55,503 nucleotides of DNA, taken from Planctomycetota bacterium (GTDB taxonomy: Bacteria > Planctomycetota > UBA1135 > UBA2386). This document shows, in pieces, positions 38,767 to 47,052 of the stretch (the stretch's first letter is position 1; each line of letters opens with the position of its first letter). The notes beneath the pieces are model-generated. The model made no database searches and was not told the DNA's origin. It was given only the letters and a program-made list of their open reading frames with translations. The stretch lies in contig JAEUHR010000007.1 in assembly GCA_016794425.1 (NCBI GenBank), positions 1 to 55,503 on the forward strand, in the 5' to 3' direction. A program made the translations under genes and the position numbers.

Positions 38767-39354
38767 TCAGCCCAGCATCGTGCGGGCGAGCGCGAGCGGC
38801 ATCAGGTGGTGGACCGTGTAGGCCTGACCCTCGAGCTTCACCGACAGGGCCACGGCGGCGATGTCGGCCTCGGGCAGGCGGTCGAACAGCCCCGCGACGC
38901 CGGGCAGCGCCTGCTGCACGCGCAGCGCGTCGACGCTCTGCGACAGCCGCACGCCCTGCACGAGCTGCGTCAGCGCGTTGTTCGACGAGCCGCACAGGAG
39001 GTTGGCCATCTCGCGGAACGCCTCGAGGTCGGCCTCGTCGAGGCCGTTCTTCATCTTCGCGGCGATCGCGTTGTCGGGCAGCAGCACGAACTTGCCGGCC
39101 GCATTGGCGGCCATCGCGACCGGGAACACGAAGAAGCACGGTCCGGTCACGCGGCCGTCGACGCGCGTCTCGATCAGGATGACCGGGCCCGGGATCATCT
39201 TCTCGAGCTGGTCGCGCTTGCCGACGTTCTGCACCTTGGCGTCGGTCGTCTCGACCGACAGGGCCGCCATCTGCGACCAGTCGTCGAGCCCGCGCTTCAT
39301 CATCGCCAGCGACAGCTGCCGCAGCTTGCCGACCAGACCCACGACGGCGGTCAT
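38767..39354 (-). CDS. CheX/CheC-type chemotaxis phosphatase
   Basis: 195 residues. The active-site helix [13 protein letters not shown] has Glu115 and Asn118 in the E-x-x-N arrangement that CheC/CheX/FliY use to dephosphorylate CheY-P. The N-terminal half, with [10 protein letters not shown] and F-F-V-F-P, forms the expected sheet. Only one such helix is evident, as in CheX. It follows cheY by 9 bases, which fits a role in resetting that response regulator. Which subfamily it belongs to could not be resolved by eye. Confidence 0.72.
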   Translation of the reverse strand: MTAVVGLVGKLRQLSLAMMKRGLDDWSQMAALSVETTDAKVQNVGKRDQLEKMIPGPVILIETRVDGRVTGPCFFVFPVAMAANAAGKFVLLPDNAIAAKMKNGLDEADLEAFREMANLLCGSSNNALTQLVQGVRLSQSVDALRVQQALPGVAGLFDRLPEADIAAVALSVKLEGQAYTVHHLMPLALARTMLG

Positions 39355-39363
39355 GCGTGCACC

Positions 39364-39732
39364 TCAGACACCCAGCAGCACGCGCATCTTCGCCATCAGC
39401 GATTCGGGCGTGAACGGCTTGGTCAGGTAGGCGTTGGCGCCGGCGCTGAGGGCTTCCTGCGACTTGTCGCTGGTGCCTTCCGTGGTCAGCATCACGATCG
39501 GCGTCTGGTGCGACTTGCGCGCCTCGACGACGAACTCGAGCCCGTTCATCTCGGGCATGTTCCAGTCGCAGAACACGAGGTCGATCGGCTGCGACCGCAG
39601 GGCCGTCAGGGCCTCCTTGCCGTTGCCGGCTTCGGCGACCACTTCGACGTCCAGGCCGGTCTGGCGGATCGCGCGCGTGACCAGCTTCCGCATGACGCTG
39701 GAGTCGTCGACCAGGAGAATGCGCTTGCTCAT
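39364..39732 (-). CDS. cheY: Response regulator CheY
   Basis: A 122-residue single receiver. D9-D10, phospho-acceptor Asp56 (F-C-D-W-N-M-P), the Thr switch in M-L-T-T-E-G and K105 in L-T-K-P-F are all present, so it should be fully competent. D-W-N-M-P and the C-terminal A-K-M-R-V-L-L match CheY rather than transcriptional regulators; no output domain follows. ATG 39732 with AGGTGG upstream is preferred to the GTG two codons earlier. First gene of the chemotaxis operon. Confidence 0.93.
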   Translation of the reverse strand: MSKRILLVDDSSVMRKLVTRAIRQTGLDVEVVAEAGNGKEALTALRSQPIDLVFCDWNMPEMNGLEFVVEARKSHQTPIVMLTTEGTSDKSQEALSAGANAYLTKPFTPESLMAKMRVLLGV

Positions 39733-39804
39733 CGCCACCTGTATCGGCGGCGGCGCGGTCCCGACTTGTGGGGCGGAGTCCGCAGGCGCCCGCGCGACCG
39801 CGGC

Positions 39805-40389
39805 TCAGCCCAGCATCAGCTCGTCGAGGCGGGTCAGCCGTGTGGAGACGCAGTCGAACACGTCGCCGTGCGTTTCGAGCACCCGACCGGTCTTGCGGTC
39901 GCACCGCACGATCTCCTCCGGCGTGCTGCCCATGCCGGTCAGGTGCACCGAGCCGTCCCAGCTGTTGGTCGCGAACGCGATCGCGCCGGCGGGCTTCCAA
40001 CCCAGCACGTCGAGCTCGTGGTTCAGGTCGAGCAGGTCGTCGGGGCACAGCGAGTCGTCGCCGGAGCAGAAGCCCGGCGGCACGCTGCCCGCCATCCGGA
40101 AGGCGCCCGAGAACAGCGTCATGCCGCCGATCAGCCGATAGAACGCGTTCAGCCGGCTCGGCAGCAGGCCGCCGATGCGACGTTCCAGCTCGCTGATCCG
40201 CCGCGCGGAGAGCCCGGGCCAGACGACGTGGGTCCAGGTCGGGGGCGTCACGCCGGGGAACCGACCGATCAGCTCGACGCCGTTGCCGAGCTTCTGGTGG
40301 CCGAGCGCGCGCCATTTGTCCAGGAGGTCCTGGATGCAGACGATGCTGTCGGTGACGACCAAAGTGCCTCCGTGTATGGGGCACGGCAT
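39805..40389 (-). CDS. SMI1/KNR4 (SUKH) family protein
   Basis: 194 residues with the SUKH pattern: [26 protein letters not shown], later [29 protein letters not shown] and a C-terminal D-E-L helix. The family covers immunity proteins of toxin systems and yeast Smi1-type regulators. No toxin gene is visible beside it. ATG 40389 lacks a ribosome site, whereas a GGAGG lies four bases before an in-frame TTG at 40362, which may be the true start. It is 72 bases upstream of cheY on the same strand and could be co-transcribed. Confidence 0.72.
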   Translation of the reverse strand: MPCPIHGGTLVVTDSIVCIQDLLDKWRALGHQKLGNGVELIGRFPGVTPPTWTHVVWPGLSARRISELERRIGGLLPSRLNAFYRLIGGMTLFSGAFRMAGSVPPGFCSGDDSLCPDDLLDLNHELDVLGWKPAGAIAFATNSWDGSVHLTGMGSTPEEIVRCDRKTGRVLETHGDVFDCVSTRLTRLDELMLG

Positions 40390-40533
40390 CGACGGCGGCC
40401 GCGGTGGCGCCGAATCGGGCGTTCCCTGTAGGGGGCCTTCCCTACAGCCCGCGCCGTGAGCGTTTCGGTCGTTTCGCGGGGCGCCGTGGGCTCGCACCGC
40501 GGGCATGCCGCGCGAGCCGACGACGGCTGCAAG

Positions 40534-40609
40534 TGGTGGGCAGGGCCGGGATTGAACCGGCGACCCCAGCATTTTCAGTGCTGTGCTCTACCAGCTGAGC
40601 TACCTGCCC
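40534..40609 (-). tRNA. tRNA-Phe (anticodon GAA)
   Basis: A complete cloverleaf on the minus strand. The acceptor is GGGCAGG/CCTGCCC and the D arm carries GCTCAGCTGGTAGAGC. The anticodon stem CAGCA/TGCTG encloses the loop CTGAAAA, giving anticodon GAA; the T arm contains GGTTCAATCCC and CCA is encoded. It lies between the SUKH gene and the anti-sigma gene, with no tRNA neighbours. Confidence 0.96.
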
Positions 40610-40691
40610 GCACCGTCCCGTCCGGGGCGCGAACGGGGCCGCGGAAGGTAGCGAGCCGGTTGCGGCCGCGCAAGGACCAAGGTCGGGCGCC

Positions 40692-41429
40692 TCAGGGCTT
40701 GGCGATCGCGACCACGTGTTGCTGCAGCGACACCACGGCGCCGCGTTCGTCCTCGACGGTGACGACGAACGCCGCCGCCTGGCCGATCGGCAGCGCGGCT
40801 CGGACCGGTACCACGGTCTCGGCGCCGCCGTCCCCGACCGCGAACAGGCCGCCGTCGACCGGTGCACCTTCGCGCTTGCCGTCGACGATCCAGAGCTGGA
40901 AGCGGTGCCGGGCGTCGAGCGGCGGCAGGCCGCGGAACCGCAGGTAGCCTTCCTGCCGGTCGCTGCTCCAGACCACGTCGCCCTGCACGTCGCCGCGCAG
41001 CGGGCTCGAACCGGCCTGCCAGTGCCACTGCACGTCGGCCGCGGGCAGCAGCGCCGCGCGGCGTTCCGCCACCGGTGGTTCGACGGGCGCGCCGGTGCGC
41101 AGCAGCAGCCACAGCACGAGGCCCGCGGCGATGCCGCCGACGAACGCGACGGCCGTGCGCCAACCGGTCACCGTGACCGACAGCGGGCGCCGTGGCGCCG
41201 GCGCCGCGAGCTGCGCACGCGTCGCACAGAACTGCAGGCCGGCCGCGGCGAGGCGCGCCTGCAGCCCCGCCGGCACTTCGCAGCGGTGTGCCAGCGCGGC
41301 CGCGGTCAGCGCCGCGGTGCGCTGCAGTGCGGTGGCCTGCGGATCGCTGGCGGGCGGTGCCGCCGCGTCGGCCTCGTGGGCGAACACGATCGCTTCGGCG
41401 AGCGCCTCGAGATGCTGGAGTTCGCTCAT
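40692..41429 (-). CDS. Anti-sigma factor, RskA type
   Basis: 245 residues. A cytoplasmic N-terminal helical region of about 85 residues is followed by one transmembrane helix (about 90-112, V-G-G-I-A-A-G-L-V-L-W-L-L-L). The extracytoplasmic RskA C-terminal beta domain (about 130-245) has Y-L-R-F-R-G-L-P-P, R-F-Q-L-W-I-V-D-G and the final V-T-V-E-D-E-R-G. No zinc-binding H-x3-C-x2-C is seen, as in SigK-type anti-sigmas. It should hold the adjacent sigma factor inactive until cleaved. ATG 41429 overlaps the sigma stop (ATGA). Confidence 0.85.
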   Translation of the reverse strand: MSELQHLEALAEAIVFAHEADAAAPPASDPQATALQRTAALTAAALAHRCEVPAGLQARLAAAGLQFCATRAQLAAPAPRRPLSVTVTGWRTAVAFVGGIAAGLVLWLLLRTGAPVEPPVAERRAALLPAADVQWHWQAGSSPLRGDVQGDVVWSSDRQEGYLRFRGLPPLDARHRFQLWIVDGKREGAPVDGGLFAVGDGGAETVVPVRAALPIGQAAAFVVTVEDERGAVVSLQQHVVAIAKP

Positions 41430-41980
41430 CGGCCGCCCTCCTGGCCCGGTTCGGGCACACCGAGCAGTTCGCGCAGCCGCATCAGGCCGCGGCGCGCGTG
41501 GCTCTTGACGGTGCCGAGTGGGATGCCGATCGCGGCCGAGATCTCCTGGTGGGTGCGGCCCTGGCCGAGCGCCAGGTCCAGCACTTCGCGCTGCTCCGGT
41601 CGCAGCTGTGCCAGCGCCTCCTTGGCGCGTTGCACCTCGTCGTGCAGTTCTGCGCGGTCCGTGCCGACCGGCGCCGGCAGCGTGCCGGCGTCGTCGAGCA
41701 GTTCGCTGCTGGGGCGGCGGCCCTGACGGCGCGCGCGGTCGATCAGCCGCCGCCGCGCGATCGTCATCAGGAACGTCACTTCGCTGCCCTGGCTGGCGTC
41801 GAACCGTTCGGCGCTGCGCCAGATCTCGACGAAGACCTCCTGCGTCGCGTCTTCGGCGTCTTCGGCCGAGCGACAGAAACGACGAGCCAGTCCCCACACC
41901 ATGCTCGAATGGCGGCGCAGGAACTGGTCGACCGCGGCGGCGTCGCCGGCGGCGATGCGCGGCAGGAGGTGTTCCGTCAT
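41426..41980 (-). CDS. ECF RNA polymerase sigma factor (SigK-like)
   Basis: 184 residues. Region 2 (L-R-R-H-S-S-M-V-W-G-L-A-R-R, D-A-E-D-A-T-Q-E-V-F-V-E-I-W) and region 4 (L-R-P-E-Q-R-E-V-L-D-L-A, H-Q-E-I-S-A-A-I-G-I-P-L-G-T-V-K-S-H-A-R-R-G) are complete. The frame extends upstream of ATG 41980 but the extension is unlike sigma factors. Its partner anti-sigma overlaps downstream and the fasciclin gene lies 105 bases upstream on the same strand, a likely regulatory target by analogy with mycobacterial SigK. Confidence 0.93.
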   Translation of the reverse strand: MTEHLLPRIAAGDAAAVDQFLRRHSSMVWGLARRFCRSAEDAEDATQEVFVEIWRSAERFDASQGSEVTFLMTIARRRLIDRARRQGRRPSSELLDDAGTLPAPVGTDRAELHDEVQRAKEALAQLRPEQREVLDLALGQGRTHQEISAAIGIPLGTVKSHARRGLMRLRELLGVPEPGQEGGR

Positions 41981-42085
41981 GCGCGTACGAACGGGGCTAC
42001 GCATTGAACGAGCCGTCGGCGAAGTCGGCAAGATGCTGCTGCCAGTCATCGTCTGCGACCTCGCCTTCGACTCGTCCACGACGCC

Positions 42086-42973
42086 TCAGTTCGCCGGCAG
42101 GATCACGGCGTCGACGACGTGGATCACGCCGTTCTTGGCCGCGACATCGGTGGCGACGACCTTCGCGCCGCCGACGGCCAGCGTCTTGCCGTCCCACTTC
42201 AGCGGCAGCGTCGTGCCGCCGATCGTCTTCGCCTCGGACAGCTTCACGGCGTCCGCAGCGACGACGCGGCCGGCGACGACGTGGTGCTTCAGAATGCCGG
42301 CGAGCTTGTCGCGGTTGGCGGGCTGCAGCAGCTCGGCGATCGTCTCCTTGCCCAGCTTGGCGAACGCCTCGTCGGTCGGCGCGAACACCGTGAACGGGCC
42401 GCCGTTGGCGAGCGTGTCGGCGAGGCCGGCCGCCTTGGCCGCGGCCAGCAGCGTCGTGAACGTACCGGCCTTGGCGGCCGCCTCGACCAGGTTCGGCATC
42501 GCCGGCGGGAGCACGACCGCGTCGATCACGTGGATCACGCCGTTCTGCGCGGTGACGTCGGTCGCGACGACGTTGGCGCCGGCGATCGTGACCTTGCCGT
42601 CGGCGACCACGACCGCGAGCGGGCTGCCCTGCAGCGACGTCAGTTCCTTGACGGCGGTGACCTTCGCGGCCGGCAGGCTGCCGGCGACGACGTGGTACTT
42701 CAGGATGCCCGCCAGCGTGTCCTTGTTCTCCGGCTTCAGCAGTTCGGCGATCTTCGCGTCACCGAGCTTCCCGAACGCGGCGTCGGTCGGTGCGAAGATC
42801 GTGAACGGGCCCTTGCCGGCCAGCGTGTCGGCGAGGCCGGCAGCCTTCGCAGCGGCGAGCAGGATCTGGAACTGGCCGGCTTCGGCCGCGACCTGGACCA
42901 GGTTCTTGGTCGTTTCCTGGGCGGGCGCGAGGGCGGTCAGCAACGCGGTGGACAGCAGGATGGGGCGGAACAT
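42086..42973 (-). CDS. Secreted protein with two fasciclin (FAS1) domains
   Basis: 295 residues. A signal peptide (P-I-L-L-S-T-A-L-L-T-A-L-A-P-A-Q) is followed by two tandem FAS1 domains (about 24-160 and 165-295). Each has the H1 box (T-I-F-A-P-T-D-A-A-F, T-V-F-A-P-T-D-E-A-F), a K-Y-H-V-V or K-H-H-V-V middle and the H2 box (N-G-V-I-H-V-I/V-D-A-V). The two copies are very similar to each other, suggesting internal duplication. FAS1 proteins mediate adhesion. GAGGAG precedes ATG 42973. Order fasciclin, sigma, anti-sigma on one strand parallels the SigK/RskA system. Confidence 0.94.
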   Translation of the reverse strand: MFRPILLSTALLTALAPAQETTKNLVQVAAEAGQFQILLAAAKAAGLADTLAGKGPFTIFAPTDAAFGKLGDAKIAELLKPENKDTLAGILKYHVVAGSLPAAKVTAVKELTSLQGSPLAVVVADGKVTIAGANVVATDVTAQNGVIHVIDAVVLPPAMPNLVEAAAKAGTFTTLLAAAKAAGLADTLANGGPFTVFAPTDEAFAKLGKETIAELLQPANRDKLAGILKHHVVAGRVVAADAVKLSEAKTIGGTTLPLKWDGKTLAVGGAKVVATDVAAKNGVIHVVDAVILPAN

Positions 42974-43078
42974 GTCTCTCTCCTCGGGGGTCTGGTGGGG
43001 GATCGGGGCAGGGTTGCCCGCGCCGGCGTCAGTTCGCGGCCGCGGCGACGCCGGATGCAACGCGCCGGCACACATCGC

Positions 43079-43107
43079 TTGAGCCTCGCGGCGGCGGCGC
43101 CTTACAA
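43079..43107 (+). promoter_or_regulatory. Possible sigma-70-type promoter for the B12-sensor gene
   Basis: TTGAGC (43079-43084), a 17-base spacer and TTACAA (43102-43107) make a fair -35/-10 pair in an otherwise GC-only intergenic region. Transcription would start close to the GTG at 43116, giving an almost leaderless message. Only one sequence is available, so this is tentative. Confidence 0.3.
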
Positions 43108-43115
43108 CTGCGGGC

Positions 43116-44183
43116 GTGACCGCACCGCGCCAGTTCGCCGCCCGATTGCTGCGCAACAGCAGCCGTGCCTACGCGGCGGCTGCGGTCGAGCAGCTCGGGC
43201 GCAAACACGCCGACCTCGTGCAGCACGGCCTGCCGGCCGGCTTCGCGGACCCGCTCGACGACACGCAAGTGCGCATCCTGCACCTGGCCGAGTCGGTCGC
43301 GGTCGATCGCCCCGCGCTGCTCGAGCACGCGGTCGCCTGGTACAAGGTCGTGCTGCACCACCGCGGCGTGTCGCCGGACTATCTGCCCGCGAACCTCGAC
43401 GCGATCGCGGCCGCGCTGCAGCGTGAGTTGCCCGCCGACGCGGCGGCGATCGCCGTGCGGCACGTGCTCGCGGCGCGGGAACGCGTGCGGGCCGCGCCGA
43501 TCGAGGTGGCGCCGCTGCTGTCGCGCACGGCGCCGCACGGCGAACTCGCGGCGCGCTTCCTGCTGGCCGTGCTGGAGGGCCGGGCCGACGATGCGGTCGA
43601 CCTCGTGCGCAGCGCCGTGCGCGCTGGCGTGTCGGTCGCCGACGTGCACGACCACGTGCTGACGCCGGCCCAGCGCGAAGCCGGCCGGATGTGGTCGATG
43701 GGCGAGATCACGATCGCCGACGAGCACTACGGCTCCGCGGTCGTCGACCGCGTGTTGTGGCTGCTGCAGGAGCAGCTGCCGCGGCCGGCGGCCGACGCGC
43801 CGCGCGTGCTGACGTTCGGCGTCGGCGGCAACCTGCACGAACTCGGTCTGCGGCTGGTCGCGCAGCGGCTGCAGCTGGCCGGCTTCGCGGTGCACCACCT
43901 CGGCGCCAACATGCCGGCGGTCGAGTTCGATCTGGTGCTGGCGCAGCAGCGCACCGACCTGATCGCGATCGCGGCGACGCTGACGCTGCACCTGCACGCG
44001 GCGGCGCAGGCGATCGCGCAGCTGCGTGCGCTGCCGGCCGCGCGCGACCTGCCGATCGTGCTCGGCGGCGAACCGTTCCGCGTCGTGCCGGACCTGCACG
44101 CCGTGCTCGGCGCCGACGGTTCGGCGGCCGACGCGGCCGCGGCGGTCGACGTGGCGCGGCGGCTCGTGGCGCCGCGGCAGTGA
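43116..44183 (+). CDS. CarH-like B12-binding (putative photosensory) protein without DNA-binding domain
   Basis: 355 residues from GTG 43116. The C-terminal half has the B12-binding helical bundle with W193 and E203-H204 in a W-x9-E-H motif, the hallmark of CarH/LitR-type adenosylcobalamin light sensors. A Rossmann domain with N-L-H-E-L-G follows (His241, the B12 lower-ligand position; the usual first residue is Asp or Glu). The residue after W193 is Ser where CarH has the second axial ligand His132. The N-terminal 110 residues are a helical domain (including A-V-A-W-Y-K-V-V-L-H-H-R-G), not a MerR DNA-binding domain. It probably signals through a partner protein. It is divergent from the fasciclin gene and converges on the lipid operon. 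Confidence 0.82.
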   Translation: MTAPRQFAARLLRNSSRAYAAAAVEQLGRKHADLVQHGLPAGFADPLDDTQVRILHLAESVAVDRPALLEHAVAWYKVVLHHRGVSPDYLPANLDAIAAALQRELPADAAAIAVRHVLAARERVRAAPIEVAPLLSRTAPHGELAARFLLAVLEGRADDAVDLVRSAVRAGVSVADVHDHVLTPAQREAGRMWSMGEITIADEHYGSAVVDRVLWLLQEQLPRPAADAPRVLTFGVGGNLHELGLRLVAQRLQLAGFAVHHLGANMPAVEFDLVLAQQRTDLIAIAATLTLHLHAAAQAIAQLRALPAARDLPIVLGGEPFRVVPDLHAVLGADGSAADAAAAVDVARRLVAPRQ

Positions 44184-44187
44184 CGCG

Positions 44188-45219
44188 TCAGCGCCGCCGC
44201 AGCCGGTAGTGCGACACCAGCCACTCGCGCCCGCCGGCGTAGCCCCACAGCTCGGCGCAGGCGAGGAAGAACACGCGCCAGAGCCGGCCCATCGCCGCCG
44301 CGCGGTCGCCGTAGGTCGCGGCCAGTACGGGCGCTAGCTCGCGGCGGTGGCGGTCGTAGTTGGCAAGCCACGCTTCGGCGGTCCGCGCGTAGTGGCGGCC
44401 CGACACGCGCCAGTGCGCCTCGATCGCCAGGTGGTCCTGGAAGTGCAGCAGCTGCGCGTCGGCGGGCATCTGGCCGCCGGTGAAGAAGTGGCGCGCCATC
44501 CAGTCGTCGCGGCCGTCGACCGCGAACTCGTAGCCGACGCTGCGGTGCGTGAACACGTGCACGAACAGCTTGCCGTCCGGCGCGAGCCAGCTCGCGACGC
44601 GTTCGAGCAGGCAGCGCCAGTTGCGCGTGTGTTCCATCATCTCGATCGTGACGACGCGGTCGAACACGCCGGTCGGCGCGAAGTGGTTGGCGTCGGCGGT
44701 GACGATCTCGACGTTGCGCAGGCCCTGTGCCGCGGCCCGCGCCAGGATGTCGGCGCGCTGGCTGGCCGAGTTGCTGACGCCGGTCACCCTGCAGGCCGGG
44801 TAGTGCTCGGCGAGCCACAGCGTCATCGAGCCCCAGCCGCAGCCGAGGTCGAGCACGCGCATGCCGTCGGCGATGCCGGCGCGTTCGCAGCACAGCTGCA
44901 GCATCGCGTCGGCGGCGCCGTCGAGGTCGGTCACGCCGTCGGTCCACAGGCCGGAGCTGTACTTGCGTCGGCGGCCGAGGATCGGCGCGTAGAACGCCGC
45001 CGGCACCTCGTAGTGCTGCGCGTTGGCCGCGTCGGTCGCGACGGCGATCGGGCTCGCGTCGCAGTGCGCGATCCAGGCCTGCAGCCGTTCGGCCGCGCGC
45101 TCGGGGTCGCCGGCGTGCTCGACGCGCAACCGGTCGCGCAGCAGCCGCCGGATGCCGAACCGCACCAGCCAGTCGGGCAGCCAGCCGCGTTCGAGCGCAC
45201 GCTCGACGAAACCGTTCAC
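44188..45219 (-). CDS. CFA-family SAM-dependent lipid methyltransferase
   Basis: 343 residues. A C-terminal class I methyltransferase fold has V-L-D-L-G-C-G-W-G-S-M-T-L-W as SAM motif I. It is preceded by H-Y-E-V-P-A-A-F-Y and Y-S-S-G-L-W, as in cyclopropane-fatty-acyl-phospholipid synthase-like enzymes. I-E-M-M-E-H-T-R-N-W replaces the usual C-E-M-x-E-x-V-G region, including the catalytic Cys and Glu-type residues of true CFA synthases. It may use a modified chemistry such as methylation of an activated double bond. The GTG start overlaps the DUF1295 stop (GTGA), so the two are coupled. Confidence 0.85.
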   Translation of the reverse strand: MNGFVERALERGWLPDWLVRFGIRRLLRDRLRVEHAGDPERAAERLQAWIAHCDASPIAVATDAANAQHYEVPAAFYAPILGRRRKYSSGLWTDGVTDLDGAADAMLQLCCERAGIADGMRVLDLGCGWGSMTLWLAEHYPACRVTGVSNSASQRADILARAAAQGLRNVEIVTADANHFAPTGVFDRVVTIEMMEHTRNWRCLLERVASWLAPDGKLFVHVFTHRSVGYEFAVDGRDDWMARHFFTGGQMPADAQLLHFQDHLAIEAHWRVSGRHYARTAEAWLANYDRHRRELAPVLAATYGDRAAAMGRLWRVFFLACAELWGYAGGREWLVSHYRLRRR

Positions 45220-46019
45220 GGCGTCGCCTCGGGGCGCCGCGGCCACCACGGCACGAACGTGTTGGTCTCGAGCCGGTAGCGGCGGTAGTCGTCGCCGCGG
45301 CTCTTCTGCGCCTGCAGTTCGCTGAACGGCACGCCGCTGACGAAGCGCACCAGCGTGAACATCACCGCCGGCTGCAGCAGGGCCCAGGCGCCGGCCGCCG
45401 GCAGCGCGGCCAGCGCGATGCCGCACCACGACAGCCACTCGAAGAAGTAGTTCGGATGGCGGCTGTAGCGCCACAACCCGCGCCGGCAGGTGCGGCCGCG
45501 CTGCGCCGGATCGCGGCGGTGTGCCGCCAGCTGTCGGTCGGCGATCGCTTCGACCACCTGCGCGGCGGCCGCGACGGCGAGGCCGACCAGCTGGATCGCC
45601 GCCAGGCCCGGCGCCGCATGGCGGGCGAGCGCCCAGAACGGCAGCGCGAACACCAGCGCGGCCGCCGCCTGCGCCTGGTAGAAGAAGAAGAAGTTGCGCG
45701 GGGCGCGGTCGCCCCAGTGGTCGCGCATCGCCCGGTAGCGGCCGTCCTCGTGGGTCTCGCGCCAGACCCGGTCGCGCAGCAGGTGCAGGCCGAGCCGGCC
45801 GCTCCAGACCCCGGCCACGGTGCCGGCCACCAGCCGCTGCACGGGGCTGCCGTCGCCGACCACGGCGGCGCCGACGCCGAGCGCGCCGATCGCCAGCGCC
45901 CACGCGGCGTCGACCGATGTCGCGTTGCGCGTGCGCAGCTGGCGCCACCACAGCGCCGCGAACACGACGGCGGTGCCGCCGGCGGCGGCGATGACGATGG
46001 CGACCTCGGCCGAGGGCAT
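45216..46019 (-). CDS. DUF1295 (steroid 5-alpha-reductase-like) membrane protein
   Basis: 267 residues with about six membrane helices and the family motifs R-L-G-L-H-L-L-R-D-R, Y-R-A-M-R-D-H-W-G, L-W-R-Y-S-R-H-P-N-Y-F-F-E-W, and a C-terminal D-Y-R-R-Y. DUF1295 enzymes are thought to reduce lipid double bonds with NADPH or to be methyltransferase-like. It is encoded with the CFA-type enzyme in many bacteria. Divergent from the desaturase operon. Confidence 0.9.
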   Translation of the reverse strand: MPSAEVAIVIAAAGGTAVVFAALWWRQLRTRNATSVDAAWALAIGALGVGAAVVGDGSPVQRLVAGTVAGVWSGRLGLHLLRDRVWRETHEDGRYRAMRDHWGDRAPRNFFFFYQAQAAAALVFALPFWALARHAAPGLAAIQLVGLAVAAAAQVVEAIADRQLAAHRRDPAQRGRTCRRGLWRYSRHPNYFFEWLSWCGIALAALPAAGAWALLQPAVMFTLVRFVSGVPFSELQAQKSRGDDYRRYRLETNTFVPWWPRRPEATP

Positions 46020-46048
46020 GGGGGGCGGCTTCGCCGCACCGATCGTTC

Positions 46049-46068
46049 CGGATGCGGACGTGCATCCG
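46049..46068. promoter_or_regulatory. Inverted repeat between the two divergent lipid operons
   Basis: CGGATGC, six bases (GGACGT), GCATCCG form a 7-bp dyad in the 106-base region between the DUF1295 and desaturase genes. Its position suits an operator shared by the two operons. The same CGGATGC half also occurs at 43052-43058 upstream of the B12-sensor gene, within a different, imperfect dyad (GCCGG...CCGGC). Confidence 0.35.
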
Positions 46069-46125
46069 CGCGGCGCGGCGACGAGAATACTGCCCCGTCC
46101 GTCGTCACGATCCCAGCGCAGCCGC

Positions 46126-47052
46126 GTGATCCCCCGAGTCCTTCCCGCGCGCGGCGAGCCCGCGTCCGCCGTGTCCGTTCCGGACGGCGCCGATCGCCGC
46201 TCGATCCACTGGGTCGAGATCTGGCCGTTCCTGCTGCTGCAGGCGTCGTGCCTGGCCGTGTTCGCGGTCGGCTGGAGCCCGATCGCGGTCGCGGTCGCGG
46301 TCGGCCTCTACGTGGTGCGCATGTTCGGCGTCACCGCGTTCTACCACCGCTACTTCTCGCACCGCAGCTTCCGGCTCGGCCGCGCGATGCAGTTCGCCGG
46401 TGCGCTGCTCGGTGCCTCGGCCGCGCAGCGCGGGCCGCTGTGGTGGGCTGCGCACCATCGCCGGCACCATCGGCACAGCGACACCGGCGCCGACGTGCAC
46501 TCGCCGCACGCGCACGGCGTGCTGTGGTCGCACATAGGCTGGATCGCGGCGCCCGAGCACCAGGGAACCGACCTCGAACAGGTGCGCGACCTGGCGGTGT
46601 TCCCGGAGCTGCGCTGGCTCGACCGCCACTACTACGTGGTGCCGTTCGCGCTGCTCGGCGCGCTGCTGCTGGCCGGCTGGCTGCTCGAGCGCCACGCGCC
46701 GCAGCTCGGCACCGACGCGTGGCAACTGGCCGTCTGGGGCTTCTGCCTGTCGACGGCGGCGCTGTTCCACGTCACCGCGGCGGTCAACAGCCTGGGCCAC
46801 CTGCTCGGCCGGCGCGTCTGGCCGACGCGCGACCACAGCCGCAATTCGCTGGTGCTGGCGCTGCTGACCCTCGGCGAAGGCTGGCACAACAACCACCACT
46901 GGTGCCCGGGTGCCGCGCGGCAGGGGTTCCGCTGGTGGGAGATCGACATCAGCTACTACCTGCTGCGGTTGCTGGCGGTCTGCGGCCTCGTGCACGACCT
47001 GCGACCGTTGCCCGCCCGCGCGCGCGCCGACGCCCGCCGCCTGCGCCGATGA
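46126..47052 (+). CDS. Fatty acid desaturase
   Basis: 308 residues with four membrane helices in two pairs and the three His boxes of acyl-CoA/acyl-lipid desaturases: H-R-Y-F-S-H (His74-79), H-H-R-R-H-H (110-115) and H-N-N-H-H (254-258). It would bind two irons and insert a cis double bond into an acyl chain, giving substrate to the methyltransferases. GTG 46126 was chosen; the stop overlaps the FAD-enzyme start (ATGA). First gene of the rightward lipid operon. Confidence 0.9.
   Translation: MIPRVLPARGEPASAVSVPDGADRRSIHWVEIWPFLLLQASCLAVFAVGWSPIAVAVAVGLYVVRMFGVTAFYHRYFSHRSFRLGRAMQFAGALLGASAAQRGPLWWAAHHRRHHRHSDTGADVHSPHAHGVLWSHIGWIAAPEHQGTDLEQVRDLAVFPELRWLDRHYYVVPFALLGALLLAGWLLERHAPQLGTDAWQLAVWGFCLSTAALFHVTAAVNSLGHLLGRRVWPTRDHSRNSLVLALLTLGEGWHNNHHWCPGAARQGFRWWEIDISYYLLRLLAVCGLVHDLRPLPARARADARRLRR

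Noticed and set aside
33743..38821. 1692-codon open frame on the plus strand opposite cheA and the MCP
   Set aside because: Antisense shadow: composition is dominated by Arg/His/Val and it covers two well-supported chemotaxis genes.
44188..46019. Single 625-codon fusion of DUF1295 and the methyltransferase
   Set aside because: The DUF1295 domain is in a different frame; the long frame upstream of 45219 is its shadow. A GTGA overlap explains the arrangement.
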